DNA of 12,535 nucleotides, from contig DAOTVS010000058.1 of the NCBI GenBank assembly GCA_034436375.1, positions 1 to 12,535 of the forward strand. Direction: 5' to 3'. The notes beneath the pieces are model-generated. The model was not told the origin of the DNA. It worked only from the letters and a program-made list of their open reading frames with translations, and did no database searches. Positions 1-6,905 of the stretch are shown here, piece after piece. Within the stretch, counting starts at the first letter, position 1. Every line of letters starts with the position of its first letter. The position numbers and the translations under genes were made by a program. Source of the DNA: DAOTVS01 sp034436375. Lineage in GTDB: Bacteria > Chloroflexota > Anaerolineae > SpSt-313.

Positions 1-90
1 CTGCTCGAGCGCGCAACCGGGTTTGCCCGCAGAAGCGGGTACCCATCAAAACCAGTGCGGGGGCCCACTAGGCTGCTCCAGCACGGTTTT

Positions 91-118
91 TTGACAGCCT
101 CCCGCCAACAGCTACCAT
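91..118 (+). promoter_or_regulatory. Putative sigma70-type promoter of the MBL gene pair
   Basis: A perfect -35 hexamer TTGACA (91-96) is followed after 16 bp by TACCAT (113-118), which matches four of six -10 consensus bases. Transcription would start near 125, about 40 bp before the first MBL gene. A T-run at 87-92 overlaps the -35 box and could also be the tail of an upstream terminator. Judged by eye only. Confidence 0.5.
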
Positions 119-164
119 CTGTATTCATCTATGGCTTTACTCGTTTGCCCATGAAAGGATGCCC

Positions 165-2078
165 ATGCCCACCCAGGAGATCGCCCCTCACCTTTCTGTC
201 CTTGACGGCGCCGTGAATACCGGCGTGCTCGTCTCGGGCCACAAGGCCTTGCTCTTTGACTGCTGCGACTCGGTGACCCCCGAGCGCCTGCGCAAGCTCG
301 GCGTGGACACGGTCGAGCTGATCCTCTGCACGCAGCATCGCCGCCCCAACACGGCAGGCGTCTACCCCTGGCTGGAGCGCGGTGCGCAGGTGATCGCCCC
401 GGCAGCGGAGCAGCACCTCTTTGCCGGGGTCGCGGCCTACTGGCAGAGCTGGCGCAACCGCTGGCACCTCTACCACTATCAGCCGGGGCCCACAGTGCCG
501 GTGCGGGAGATCCCTGTGGCGCACGCGGTGGCCGAGGGCGATACGATCGCCTGGGAGGGCTATTCCATCCGTGTGCTGGAGACGCCCGGTGCGACAGAGG
601 GCGCGGTATCGTATGTGGTGGATCTCCCACAGCCCGAAGGGTTTGGTTCTCTCAGCCCGGGGCTTGAGACGCGGGCCAGCCGGGTCTGCTTTTCCGGCGA
701 TGCTCTCTATGGCCCCGGCCAGGTGTGGGACCTCTACTCTCTGCAAAAGGGCTTTGACGGCCTGTGGGATTACCATGGCTTCCTCGGCGGGCGGCGGCAG
801 CTCCTGCCCACGCTGGAGCGCCTCGCCGTGTGCGGGGCCGATTGGCTCATCCCCTCCCACGGCGCGCCCATCGCCGACCCGGCCGGGGCATGCCGGCTGA
901 CGAGCGAGCGCCTGGAGGCCCTCTGGCGCAACTATGCCGCTACCTCGGCCCTCAACTATTACTTTCCCTCCCTCTTGGCCGAACTGAAGGATGACCCCAA
1001 GCGCATCGCGCCCTTGCCGACCCGCGAACCGCCTCCTTTCGTGCGCCGCGTGGCCTTTACCAGCTTTGCCCTGCTCAGCGATGATGGCGCGGCCCTGCTC
1101 ATCGATTGCGGCCACGATTCCGTCGTGGAGACGCTGCAACAATGGATCGGGCGCGGCGAGATCAAGGCGGTGGATGGCTGCTGGGTAACCCACTATCACG
1201 ATGACCATGTCGATTGCCTGGGGCGCGCCGCCAATGCCTTCAACTGCCCCATCCTGACCGATCAGCACATGGCCGAGGTGCTCACCCACCCCAGGCGCTT
1301 TTTCCTGCCCTGCATCTCACCCAACCCGGCCCTCGGCGTGCGCGCCACGGGGGAGGGGCAGTCGTGGTCGTGGCACGAGTACCGGCTCACCGCCTACCAT
1401 TTCCCGGGGCAGACGCTCTACCACTCGGGCCTACTGGTGGAGGGGCATGGTCTGAAACTCTTCTTTGCCGGCGATTCGGGCGCGCCCACCGGGCTCGACG
1501 ACTATTGCGCGCCCAACCGCGTTTTTACGGGCGCAGGGCGGGGCTCCCGGCGCTGCCTGGAGCTCTGGCGCACGCTGCAGCCAGACCTGATCTTCAACCA
1601 GCACCAGGACCAGGCCTTCGCACTTACCCCCGCCGACCTGGACCTGCTGGAGGCCCGCCTGGTGGAGCGCGAGCAGATCCTGGCGGACCTTTTGCCCTGG
1701 CCAGCCCCCGATTTCGGCCTTGACGATAGCTGGGTGCGCAGTTACCCCTACGAGCAGGAGGCCAACCCAGGGGCGCCCGTGGCGGTAGAGATCCAGTTTA
1801 CCAATCACAGTGCTGAACCCATAGAGGCCGCGGTAGAGCCGGCGCTGCCCGAGGGCTGGTGCTGGAATCCCGAGGCTGAGACGGCAACCGTACTGGCCCC
1901 TGCGCGCACCGATGGCCAGACGGATGGCTTTTGCGCCCACCCCGATGCCTCGGTGCGCGTGTGGCTCGCAGCCCCCGAGGATGCCCGGCCCGGCCGCTAT
2001 ATTATCCCCTTCCGCATCACCTGGGGCGGCCGCTACCTGGGCCAGCTGCGGCACGCCATCGTAGAAGTGCGCCAATAG
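165..2078 (+). CDS. Double-domain MBL-fold metallo-hydrolase with C-terminal Ig-like domain
   Basis: This gene encodes about 637 residues. The start at 165 is preferred over ATG 159, because AAAGG (154-158) lies 6 nt before 165 but directly abuts 159. Residues about 8-240 form a first MBL-like half whose HxHxDH site is degenerate: only H58 of the QHRRPNTAG stretch remains and PGHT is replaced by PGATEG. It keeps GD (D179) and SHG (H232). Residues about 290-495 form a second MBL domain with an intact H343-x-H345-x-D347-H348 motif, PGQTLYHSG (H420), AGDSG (D437) and NQHQ (H480). Residues about 525-637 look like an Ig/NEW3-type beta domain. No signal peptide is visible, so a cytosolic location is likely. 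Substrate is unknown. The family is clear; the pairing of an inactive and an active half is an inference from the motifs. The next gene, 104 bp downstream, is another MBL enzyme. Confidence 0.88.
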   Translation: MPTQEIAPHLSVLDGAVNTGVLVSGHKALLFDCCDSVTPERLRKLGVDTVELILCTQHRRPNTAGVYPWLERGAQVIAPAAEQHLFAGVAAYWQSWRNRWHLYHYQPGPTVPVREIPVAHAVAEGDTIAWEGYSIRVLETPGATEGAVSYVVDLPQPEGFGSLSPGLETRASRVCFSGDALYGPGQVWDLYSLQKGFDGLWDYHGFLGGRRQLLPTLERLAVCGADWLIPSHGAPIADPAGACRLTSERLEALWRNYAATSALNYYFPSLLAELKDDPKRIAPLPTREPPPFVRRVAFTSFALLSDDGAALLIDCGHDSVVETLQQWIGRGEIKAVDGCWVTHYHDDHVDCLGRAANAFNCPILTDQHMAEVLTHPRRFFLPCISPNPALGVRATGEGQSWSWHEYRLTAYHFPGQTLYHSGLLVEGHGLKLFFAGDSGAPTGLDDYCAPNRVFTGAGRGSRRCLELWRTLQPDLIFNQHQDQAFALTPADLDLLEARLVEREQILADLLPWPAPDFGLDDSWVRSYPYEQEANPGAPVAVEIQFTNHSAEPIEAAVEPALPEGWCWNPEAETATVLAPARTDGQTDGFCAHPDASVRVWLAAPEDARPGRYIIPFRITWGGRYLGQLRHAIVEVRQ

Positions 2079-2170
2079 GGTTTCAAGGATCTGCATCGGG
2101 TCCATGCGCAGTGCGCAAGCCGGCGTTTGGCCGTATTCATGCGATCATCGGTACTTGAGAGACAAATCCC

Positions 2171-2177
2171 AAAGGAG
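2171..2177 (+). promoter_or_regulatory. Strong Shine-Dalgarno site of the second MBL gene
   Basis: AAAGGAG lies 5 nt before ATG 2183 and fixes that start. The 104-bp gap after the previous gene shows no convincing promoter or terminator, so the two genes may be co-transcribed. Confidence 0.75.
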
Positions 2178-2182
2178 TTTCT

Positions 2183-2911
2183 ATGTATACCATCTACCCG
2201 CTCAAAGTGGGTGACATTGTCGAGCCCGAGCCGCGCATCTTCTACCTGGGCGATGCCGGCAAGACCATCGCCCTCGGCAATTTCTTTTTCCTGTTGCAAG
2301 GCGAGGGCCGTAACATTCTGGTTGATAGCGGCGTCGGCAAGGCGGAGGGTGATCGCTTTAACCCTTCTGCCCGGCAGGCGCCCGAGGAGGAGCCCCTGGC
2401 GCAGCTCGCCCGCCATGGCGTGGACCCGGCCTCTATTGAAATCGTGATCGCCACGCACTTGCACTGGGATCACATCTCACCCACGGTGCTCCAGCTGCCC
2501 CGGGCGCGCGTCTACTGCGACCCGCGCGAGGTCGAGGCCGCCCTGCAGCCGCCCCACCCCTGGTTTGCCCAGTACGTCTTTGTGGACCTGGTGGCTGAGC
2601 TGCGGCGGCGGGGCCGCCTGGCCCCTACTCATGATGGCGATGAGATTGCGCCTGGCATCACCATCCTCTCCACCCCCGGCCACACCTTCGGCGGCCAGTC
2701 GGTTGTGGTCGAGACGGGCCGCGGCCGCGCGGTCGTCACCGGTGATGTCTGCTTTACCTACCGCAATCTGGAGGAAGATACGCCCGGCGGCTTTAACTGC
2801 AATCTGCTCGATTGCTTCCGCAGCCTGGAGCGCATCCGCAGGGCCGCCGACATCGTCTTGCCCGGCCACGACCTGCGCATGCTCGAGCGCTATCCCAATG
2901 GGGTGCGCTAG
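2183..2911 (+). CDS. MBL-fold hydrolase, N-acyl-homoserine-lactonase-like
   Basis: This gene encodes 242 residues, the usual size for single-domain lactonase-like MBL proteins. All classical dimetal ligands are visible: H92-x-H94-x-D96-H97 (HLHWDH), H167 in TPGHTFGG, D188 in TGD and H229 in PGHD. The strand before the active site carries ILVDSG (46-50), typical of the family. There is no signal peptide, so it is probably cytosolic. The nearest named relatives by motif are AHL lactonases and similar zinc hydrolases (AttM/AiiA-like group), but substrate cannot be read from motifs. It follows the double-MBL gene by 104 bp on the same strand, and the two may act on related substrates. No luxI/luxR-type gene is nearby, so a quorum-quenching role is not supported by context. 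Confidence 0.88.
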   Translation: MYTIYPLKVGDIVEPEPRIFYLGDAGKTIALGNFFFLLQGEGRNILVDSGVGKAEGDRFNPSARQAPEEEPLAQLARHGVDPASIEIVIATHLHWDHISPTVLQLPRARVYCDPREVEAALQPPHPWFAQYVFVDLVAELRRRGRLAPTHDGDEIAPGITILSTPGHTFGGQSVVVETGRGRAVVTGDVCFTYRNLEEDTPGGFNCNLLDCFRSLERIRRAADIVLPGHDLRMLERYPNGVR

Positions 2912-2924
2912 CGTTCTGGGGAAG

Positions 2925-2997
2925 GGGTCTGGATGGATGGGAAGGCCGTCTGGCAACCGCTAAGGTGGCCAGACGGCCTTCCCATCCATCCAGACCC
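2925..2997. repeat. 30-bp perfect inverted repeat (long hairpin)
   Basis: Arms at 2925-2954 and 2968-2997 are perfect reverse complements of 30 bp, separated by 13 nt. A G-U and an A-U pair could extend the base. The loop can pair further (ACC 2956-2958 with GGT 2964-2966). It starts 13 bp after the stop of the second MBL gene, so it could end or stabilise that transcript. Neither side carries a T-run, which argues against a standard intrinsic terminator. The arm includes GGATGGAT and GGCCGTCTGG. A palindromic mobile repeat is the main alternative. Confidence 0.85.
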
Positions 2998-2999
2998 TT

Positions 3000-3089
3000 A
3001 CAAGGCCTATGCCGGACTGATGCGGAGCGCGAGACCTGGCTAGGGATATCCTCGCTCTACCCCCTCTTCGCTGGCACCCGGCAGACAAC
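3000..3089. other. Short intergenic stretch without visible feature
   Basis: Between the long hairpin and the minus-strand terminator there is no ORF with a ribosome site and no clear repeat. It is the meeting point of the plus-strand MBL pair and the minus-strand small membrane gene. Confidence 0.5.
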
Positions 3090-3126
3090 AAAAAAGCCCT
3101 CCCGGCCTGAAAGGCCAACGGGGGCT
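3090..3126 (-). terminator. Intrinsic terminator of the small membrane protein gene
   Basis: Read on the minus strand, a GC-rich two-part stem ends in TTTTTT (complement of the A-run 3090-3095). The outer pairing is 3095-3099 with 3122-3126. The inner pairing is GGCCT 3104-3108 with AGGCC 3112-3116, around a 3-nt loop. It lies 23 bp past the stop of the 65-residue gene at 3150, which supports that gene being real. Confidence 0.8.
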
Positions 3127-3149
3127 CTACAGGGCGCCGGGCAGTCCGG

Positions 3150-3347
3150 TCAGGTGGCGCGCATTGCTCTCAGCAGCCAGCGCGTCAGGTCATAGACAAA
3201 GGGCGAAAGCAGGAAAAGCAAGAGCGTCAACAGCCAGGGCAAAGTCTCGGCCCTGCCCATGGCGCGCTCTGGCTCATGCCTCAATGCGGCTTGCGCGCGC
3301 TGACCGTCCAACTCTTCCTGGCCATAGTGCATGTTCGTGCTATCCAT
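3150..3347 (-). CDS. Small single-pass membrane protein of unknown function
   Basis: This gene encodes 65 residues. The N-terminal half is polar and charged. A hydrophobic segment at about 38-52 (PWLLTLLLFLLSPFVY) is followed by a basic tail (LTRWLLRAMRAT), so this looks like a C-terminally anchored bitopic peptide. The chosen start is ATG 3347, with only a weak purine-rich site upstream; Met6 is an alternative. The evidence that it is a gene is the membrane segment plus a dedicated intrinsic terminator 23 bp past the stop. It stands alone between two intergenic regions, and no family is recognised. Confidence 0.55.
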   Translation of the reverse strand: MDSTNMHYGQEELDGQRAQAALRHEPERAMGRAETLPWLLTLLLFLLSPFVYDLTRWLLRAMRAT

Positions 3348-3644
3348 CGCCTGCTTACCATCCTGTCTCTCAGATCCAGGCTTTCATCCTCAAGACGTCG
3401 GCAATGCCCGGCAGGTTCCCAATTTTGTTCACATTTCTTTACATTTCTCTAGAGAGCCATACTGTTCCTTTGGGACATCAAAGCATGAAAATGGCTTCCG
3501 GTCTCCGGGCAACGTGCTCCGCATGCGGCCGGAGCAGGCCTTTTATAGGGTGTGGTGGGTTGGGCCTGGTGCGGGGCATGGCAGCCGGCAATTGCCCGGA
3601 AGGGCGCTGGCGCCATCCTCAAATCAGAGGCCATCACAGCGCCC
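3348..3644. other. Intergenic region, AT-rich in part, no gene seen
   Basis: Open frames here lack ribosome sites and coding character. Residents are a tandem 10-bp repeat (3428-3447) and a weak 7-bp stem (3515-3521 with 3530-3536) followed by TTTTATA, which could be a minor plus-strand terminator. The AT-rich patch near 3420-3470 is the most likely place for the promoter of the small minus-strand gene ending at 3150. Confidence 0.45.
3428..3447 (-). repeat. Tandem 10-bp direct repeat, operator-like
   Basis: On the minus strand GAAATGTAAA is followed at once by GAAATGTGAA, two 10-mers differing at one base and spaced by one helical turn. It lies about 80 bp upstream of the small membrane gene in an AT-rich patch. 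It may be a binding site for a regulator; no known consensus was recognised. Confidence 0.4.
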
Positions 3645-3693
3645 AAAAATACAGCACGGCACTGTGTGGAGGCAAACACAGTGCCGTGCCGTA
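3645..3693 (-). terminator. Intrinsic terminator of the NosD-like gene
   Basis: A 14-bp perfect stem (3654-3667 with 3676-3689, 8-nt loop) is extended by three more pairs after one mismatch (3650-3652 with 3691-3693). On the minus strand it ends in ATTTTT. It lies 18 bp past the stop of the gene ending at 3711. Confidence 0.85.
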
Positions 3694-3710
3694 CAGGTCG
3701 CCGAGCCAAG

Positions 3711-6128
3711 TTAGCGGCAGTTGATCAGCACGTCTCCCGCCTGCAGCTTGGGGAGCGGCCGGTCCGTATCGGCAGCGCCCGGCTGATTGTCATAGACGAT
3801 GCGGCCGCTGGCGCTCTCCCACACTCGCACGCGCATCTCATCTTGGGCGTCTGAGCCTGGGCCGTTGTCGAGCGCGCTGACCAGGAAGCAATAGCCCCCC
3901 TCGTTGCCGATGGCAGCCATGCCGCGGATTTGCGCCAGGTTGCCCCGCACAGTCACGGCGCTGCAGCTTGTGCTGCGCAGGCTCAGGCCCGCCTCCGGCC
4001 ACTTCAGGTTCAGCTGGACTTGAGGCGAACTGGCGCCCCGGCCGGTGACGGCCAACAGATGCACAGTCGCTCTGCCGCTGAGAGAGGGCCTGGATGGATC
4101 AGCGCCCGCGGGCGAGGGCAAGAGGCCGGCGCCGTTAATGGTGCAGGGCCGGTAGTCCACCGTAAAGGCGTACTGCTCGCGCACCCGGTTGCCCGCGACG
4201 TCGCTGGCTTCTATGGTGAGCGTGTAGGAGCCTGCCTCAGGCTGATAGCCACTGGCGACCAGGGCTGTGTTGGCGCCATCCGTCAGCGTTGCCGTAATGT
4301 TCGCCAGGCCGCTCACGGCATCGGCAGCGTCGAAATCCAATGCACTACCTGCTAGCAGGGTGGCATCCTGCTGGGGGGTGCGGACATTCAGCACAGGCGG
4401 AGTCCGGTCGATCTGGAGGGTGAGGGTCTGGGCAGCCTCGACGTTATCACGGTTATCGCTGGAGCGGTACTGTAGCGTGTGCCTTCCTTCTTGGATCAGC
4501 ACCAGCGGGGCCGCATAGGGGGCCCAAGCGGCGCCATCGAGGCTGTATTCCGTCGTGCGCACGCCAGAGCCGCCCGGGTTGTCGGCGGCGCGCAGGGTCA
4601 CCGTGACAGCTGAGATATACCAGCCGTTATTCCCCAGAGAGCCCGTGACCTCGCTGGTGGTTGTTGGGGCGATGGCATCAATCTCGTTCCAACCCTGGTC
4701 TTTCGCCCAGGGCAGGTCGTCGCGGCCGCCGTTAAAGCTGTAGGGATTGTCGACATAGGGGTCGTTGTTGCTGTTGGGGGCCGTCCAGTTGCTCCAATAG
4801 TTGCCGCCCACGGGCGCCGGCAGGCTGAAAACGTTGCCCACGCCGTTGCTCACGCTGGCTTGGGCGTTGTTTTTCAGGAAACTATTGTTGCAGACCTGGT
4901 TATTGCTGCCCGTGCGGATGATCAGGCCGTTAGCGTTCTGCAGGAAGATGGTGTGGGTCAAGGCGTTCGAGTTGGCAGCCTGCAGGTACACGCCACAATA
5001 GCTGTTGCCTGCCGTTTGGCTGTCTAGCAGCAGGTTGTTGTCCGAATATTCCAGATGAATGCCGGCATAGCTGTTGTAGTTGCTGCTCACGCCGCTCAGG
5101 ATGCTGGCGCTGCAGTGGCGCAGCCAGAGGCCCGTCGAGTTGCCGGTGGCCTGCACACCCTCGATCTGCGCCCGCTGGACATTCCATAGCAGTGCGCCGA
5201 ATCCGTTCTTGCTCAGGCTGAGGCCGCGCAGGGTCATATCGCTGCAATCGATCAGGTAGATCGTGCCGGCATTGGAGGAACCGTCTAGCGTCTGGCCCGA
5301 GGCCCCACGCACATAGTAAATGGGCTTGCCGTCGACGGTGTTGGTGGTGTCGATGGTGTGATTGTACTGCGCATCGGTTTGGGCGTCGAGGCGGAAATTG
5401 TAGCCGTTGCCGGCCATGGCGTTGCCGCTCAGGGTGGCGCCGGAGCAGCTGTCCAACCGCAGGCCGTATTCTCTGTTGCCGCCGGCGCTATTGCCTGTGA
5501 GGATACAGCCGTTGCTGGCATAGATGTGGAGGCCATCGTAGGCGTTGCCGCCGGCGGTGTTGCCGCTCAGAGCATTGTGGTGCGCCTGGCTGAGGTAGAT
5601 GCCGTAGCAGCCGTTACCGTTGGCCGTGTTCTCACTCAGAGTGTTGCCGTCGGCGCGCAGCAGGTACAGGCCATAGCCGCTGTTGCTGCTGGCTGTGCAG
5701 CCGGTAATCGTGTTGCCGCTGGCGCTCTCCAGGTAGATGCCGGTGCTGTTGCCGGTGGCCTGTATGTTACGCACCGTGCAGCCGCTCGCGCCGTACAGGT
5801 AGAGGCCGTTGGTAAAGCCCCGCACCGTGAGGTTCCGCACCTCTACCCCTGTGCGCCCGCTCAGATCGATGCCCGAGCCGGCGCTTCCACTCAAGGTATG
5901 GCCGGCGCCGTCGAGCGTCAGATGGTCGCCGGTCACCACGATTGCCTGCGCCAGGTCGGCAGCCAATGTGGCGGTACGGGTGGCCGCATCCCAGGAGCCC
6001 ACGGCCGGGTCGCTCCACCCGGTGTCGGAGAGTGTTACCGCCCCCGTCGACCCGGCCCAGACCTGCGCCCCGCTGAGCCCGCTGAGGATGATCGAAGCCA
6101 CGATGAGAACGGCGATGACTCTTTTCAT
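3711..6128 (-). CDS. Secreted NosD-like right-handed beta-helix protein with Ig-like and post-COAP-1-like domains
   Basis: This gene encodes 805 residues. ATG 6128 is chosen because AAGGGGG precedes it by 4 nt and it opens a clean signal peptide (MKRVIAVLIVASIILSGLSG, cleavage after about residue 25, AQVWA). The frame stays open upstream to 6233, but that part is leader. Residues about 60-445 are short parallel beta-helix repeats of the NosD/PbH1 type (GIYL, GLYL, NTI and SGN ladders), closing with GGNYWSNW (441-448), a hallmark of this family. Residues about 487-575 resemble an OmpL47-type Ig-like domain (TEYSLDG, HTLQYRSSDN). Residues about 576-660 form another Ig-like domain (TPPVLNV to ASDVAGNRV). 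The last 145 residues resemble the domain seen after NosD/COAP repeats (FLVSALDNGPG, VYDNQPGA). The protein is likely extracellular and may bind glycans or be structural. It is not part of a nos operon: no nosZ, nosF or nosY is nearby. Confidence 0.88.
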   Translation of the reverse strand: MKRVIAVLIVASIILSGLSGAQVWAGSTGAVTLSDTGWSDPAVGSWDAATRTATLAADLAQAIVVTGDHLTLDGAGHTLSGSAGSGIDLSGRTGVEVRNLTVRGFTNGLYLYGASGCTVRNIQATGNSTGIYLESASGNTITGCTASSNSGYGLYLLRADGNTLSENTANGNGCYGIYLSQAHHNALSGNTAGGNAYDGLHIYASNGCILTGNSAGGNREYGLRLDSCSGATLSGNAMAGNGYNFRLDAQTDAQYNHTIDTTNTVDGKPIYYVRGASGQTLDGSSNAGTIYLIDCSDMTLRGLSLSKNGFGALLWNVQRAQIEGVQATGNSTGLWLRHCSASILSGVSSNYNSYAGIHLEYSDNNLLLDSQTAGNSYCGVYLQAANSNALTHTIFLQNANGLIIRTGSNNQVCNNSFLKNNAQASVSNGVGNVFSLPAPVGGNYWSNWTAPNSNNDPYVDNPYSFNGGRDDLPWAKDQGWNEIDAIAPTTTSEVTGSLGNNGWYISAVTVTLRAADNPGGSGVRTTEYSLDGAAWAPYAAPLVLIQEGRHTLQYRSSDNRDNVEAAQTLTLQIDRTPPVLNVRTPQQDATLLAGSALDFDAADAVSGLANITATLTDGANTALVASGYQPEAGSYTLTIEASDVAGNRVREQYAFTVDYRPCTINGAGLLPSPAGADPSRPSLSGRATVHLLAVTGRGASSPQVQLNLKWPEAGLSLRSTSCSAVTVRGNLAQIRGMAAIGNEGGYCFLVSALDNGPGSDAQDEMRVRVWESASGRIVYDNQPGAADTDRPLPKLQAGDVLINCR

Positions 6129-6159
6129 CGTTCCCCCTTGAGCCGCAAGCGGCGCCAGA

Positions 6160-6231
6160 GCAGAATCGGGCGACCCTTTCGGTGATGGCAGGGCCATGCG
6201 GCGGAAAGCGGAACACGTCGCCTGGTTCTGC
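6160..6231 (-). promoter_or_regulatory. Structured 5' leader of the NosD-like gene
   Basis: Between the -10 box and the start codon the minus strand can fold into one long nested hairpin. Pairs are GCAGAA/TTCTGC (6226-6231 with 6160-6165), a symmetric 3x3 internal loop, GGCGAC/GTCGCC (6217-6222 with 6169-6174), CTTTC/GAAAG (6204-6208 with 6176-6180) and ATGG/CCAT (6194-6197 with 6185-6188). A competing 5-bp hairpin, CCTGG with CCAGG, would sequester the GCAGAA strand. It matches no riboswitch class that I recognise. Confidence 0.4.
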
Positions 6232-6262
6232 ACCAGGTAACGGAATCGTAAGCCCTGTGCTC

Positions 6263-6268
6263 ATTATA
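6263..6268 (-). promoter_or_regulatory. Consensus -10 box (TATAAT) for the NosD-like gene
   Basis: The minus strand reads CCCCTATAATGAGCA, a perfect -10 hexamer. No good -35 hexamer sits at 16-18 bp; TTCACG lies at 21 bp. Transcription from here would leave a leader of roughly 128 nt before ATG 6128. Confidence 0.5.
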
Positions 6269-6443
6269 GGGGGCAGCTGTGAGGTCGGGCGTGAATCATC
6301 CGTTAATCCCAGGTAAAAAGCCCAGGCCGGCGGAGGAGAGGTGAGGATTCCGAAACCTGCGGTACGGATTATGCTGGCCTGGTCAGCGCCAAGAGAGGCG
6401 CCTGCCCGCGCCCCTCAGTTCTGCGAACCGGGAGGCGAATATC

Positions 6444-6905
6444 ATGTCTCGACGCGCCTGGCGCCCGCGGCGCCTGGCCCTGGTGGCGTTCCTGGGGTTG
6501 GGGGCCTGTGTACTCCTGAGCTGCACCGCCCCGCAGACATCGGCTCAAGCCACTTCCACCCCTGCAGCCGCCATGGGCTGGCCGCAGATCGCTCTGGAGC
6601 GTTTTGCGGCCGGCTTTGACCGTCCTACGGCCATCGTCTCGCCCGGTGACGGCTCGGGGCGACTCTTTATTGTGGAGCAGCCGGGTCGCATCCGCGTGCT
6701 CAAAGGCGGCTCCAGCTCGCTCTTTCTGGATATCAGCGATCGGGTGAGCTGCTGCGAAGAGCGGGGCCTGCTCGACGTGGCCTTTCCTCCCGGCTATGCC
6801 ATTACCACATTCGGCGAGGACGAAGCCGGGGAGCTCTACCTGGCCGACTATAACGGGGGCAGCGTGTACCACATTGCCGGAGCGGCGCCTGCGGGCACGC
6901 CTTGA
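6444..6905 (+). CDS. Lipoprotein, internally deleted PQQ-type glucose/sorbosone dehydrogenase-like
   Basis: This gene encodes 153 residues. GGGAGG (6430-6435) lies 8 nt before the ATG. A lipoprotein signal ends in VLLSC (C27), followed by a Thr/Ala/Pro linker, so it should be membrane-anchored outside. Residues about 48-118 match the first blade of soluble PQQ sugar dehydrogenases (FDRPTAIVSPGDGSGRLFIVEQPGR, split here as FDRPTAI then GRLFIVEQPGRIRVL, then ERGLLDVAF). Residues 120-145 match the last blade (ITTFGEDEAGELYLADY, then GGSVYHI). In family members these parts are separated by roughly 250 residues and total length is about 380-450. The junction is near residue 119/120 (about nt 6800), in frame. 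The blades carrying catalytic and PQQ-binding residues are absent, so enzymatic activity is unlikely. It could be an in-frame deletion remnant or, less likely, an assembly collapse. Confidence 0.75.
   Translation: MSRRAWRPRRLALVAFLGLGACVLLSCTAPQTSAQATSTPAAAMGWPQIALERFAAGFDRPTAIVSPGDGSGRLFIVEQPGRIRVLKGGSSSLFLDISDRVSCCEERGLLDVAFPPGYAITTFGEDEAGELYLADYNGGSVYHIAGAAPAGTP

Noticed and set aside
26..39. Small hairpin CCCGC-AGAA-GCGGG near the left edge
   Set aside because: Only 5 bp and not followed by a T-run; the T-run at 87-92 is too far away to make it a terminator.
129..1289. 386-residue minus-strand frame opposite the first MBL gene
   Set aside because: High-GC antisense shadow; no ribosome site or family motifs, while the plus frame has an intact MBL motif.
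3438..3465. Possible plus-strand promoter TTTACA-16-TACTGT
   Set aside because: Weak -10 and no credible plus-strand gene downstream; the TTTACA belongs to the tandem 10-mer.
3485..3724. Plus-strand frame with a CxxC motif (MKMASGLRATCSACG start)
   Set aside because: No ribosome site; it runs straight through the NosD-like gene's terminator hairpin and into its 3' end; no recognisable domain after the first 20 residues.
4800..5800. CRISPR-like periodic repeats
   Set aside because: The periodicity (roughly 66-75 bp, degenerate) is that of beta-helix coils within a coding frame, not identical repeats with unique spacers.
3711..6128. Assignment to the nitrous-oxide reductase accessory gene nosD
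   Set aside because: Only the beta-helix is shared; the Ig-like domains and lack of nos neighbours argue for a different, extracellular role.
5358..6185. 275-residue Ala/Val/Gly-rich plus-strand frame antisense to the NosD-like gene
   Set aside because: Its regular AAVAAG-type repeats are the antisense reading of the beta-helix codon repeats; the minus-strand protein has signal peptide, domain motifs, ribosome site and terminator.
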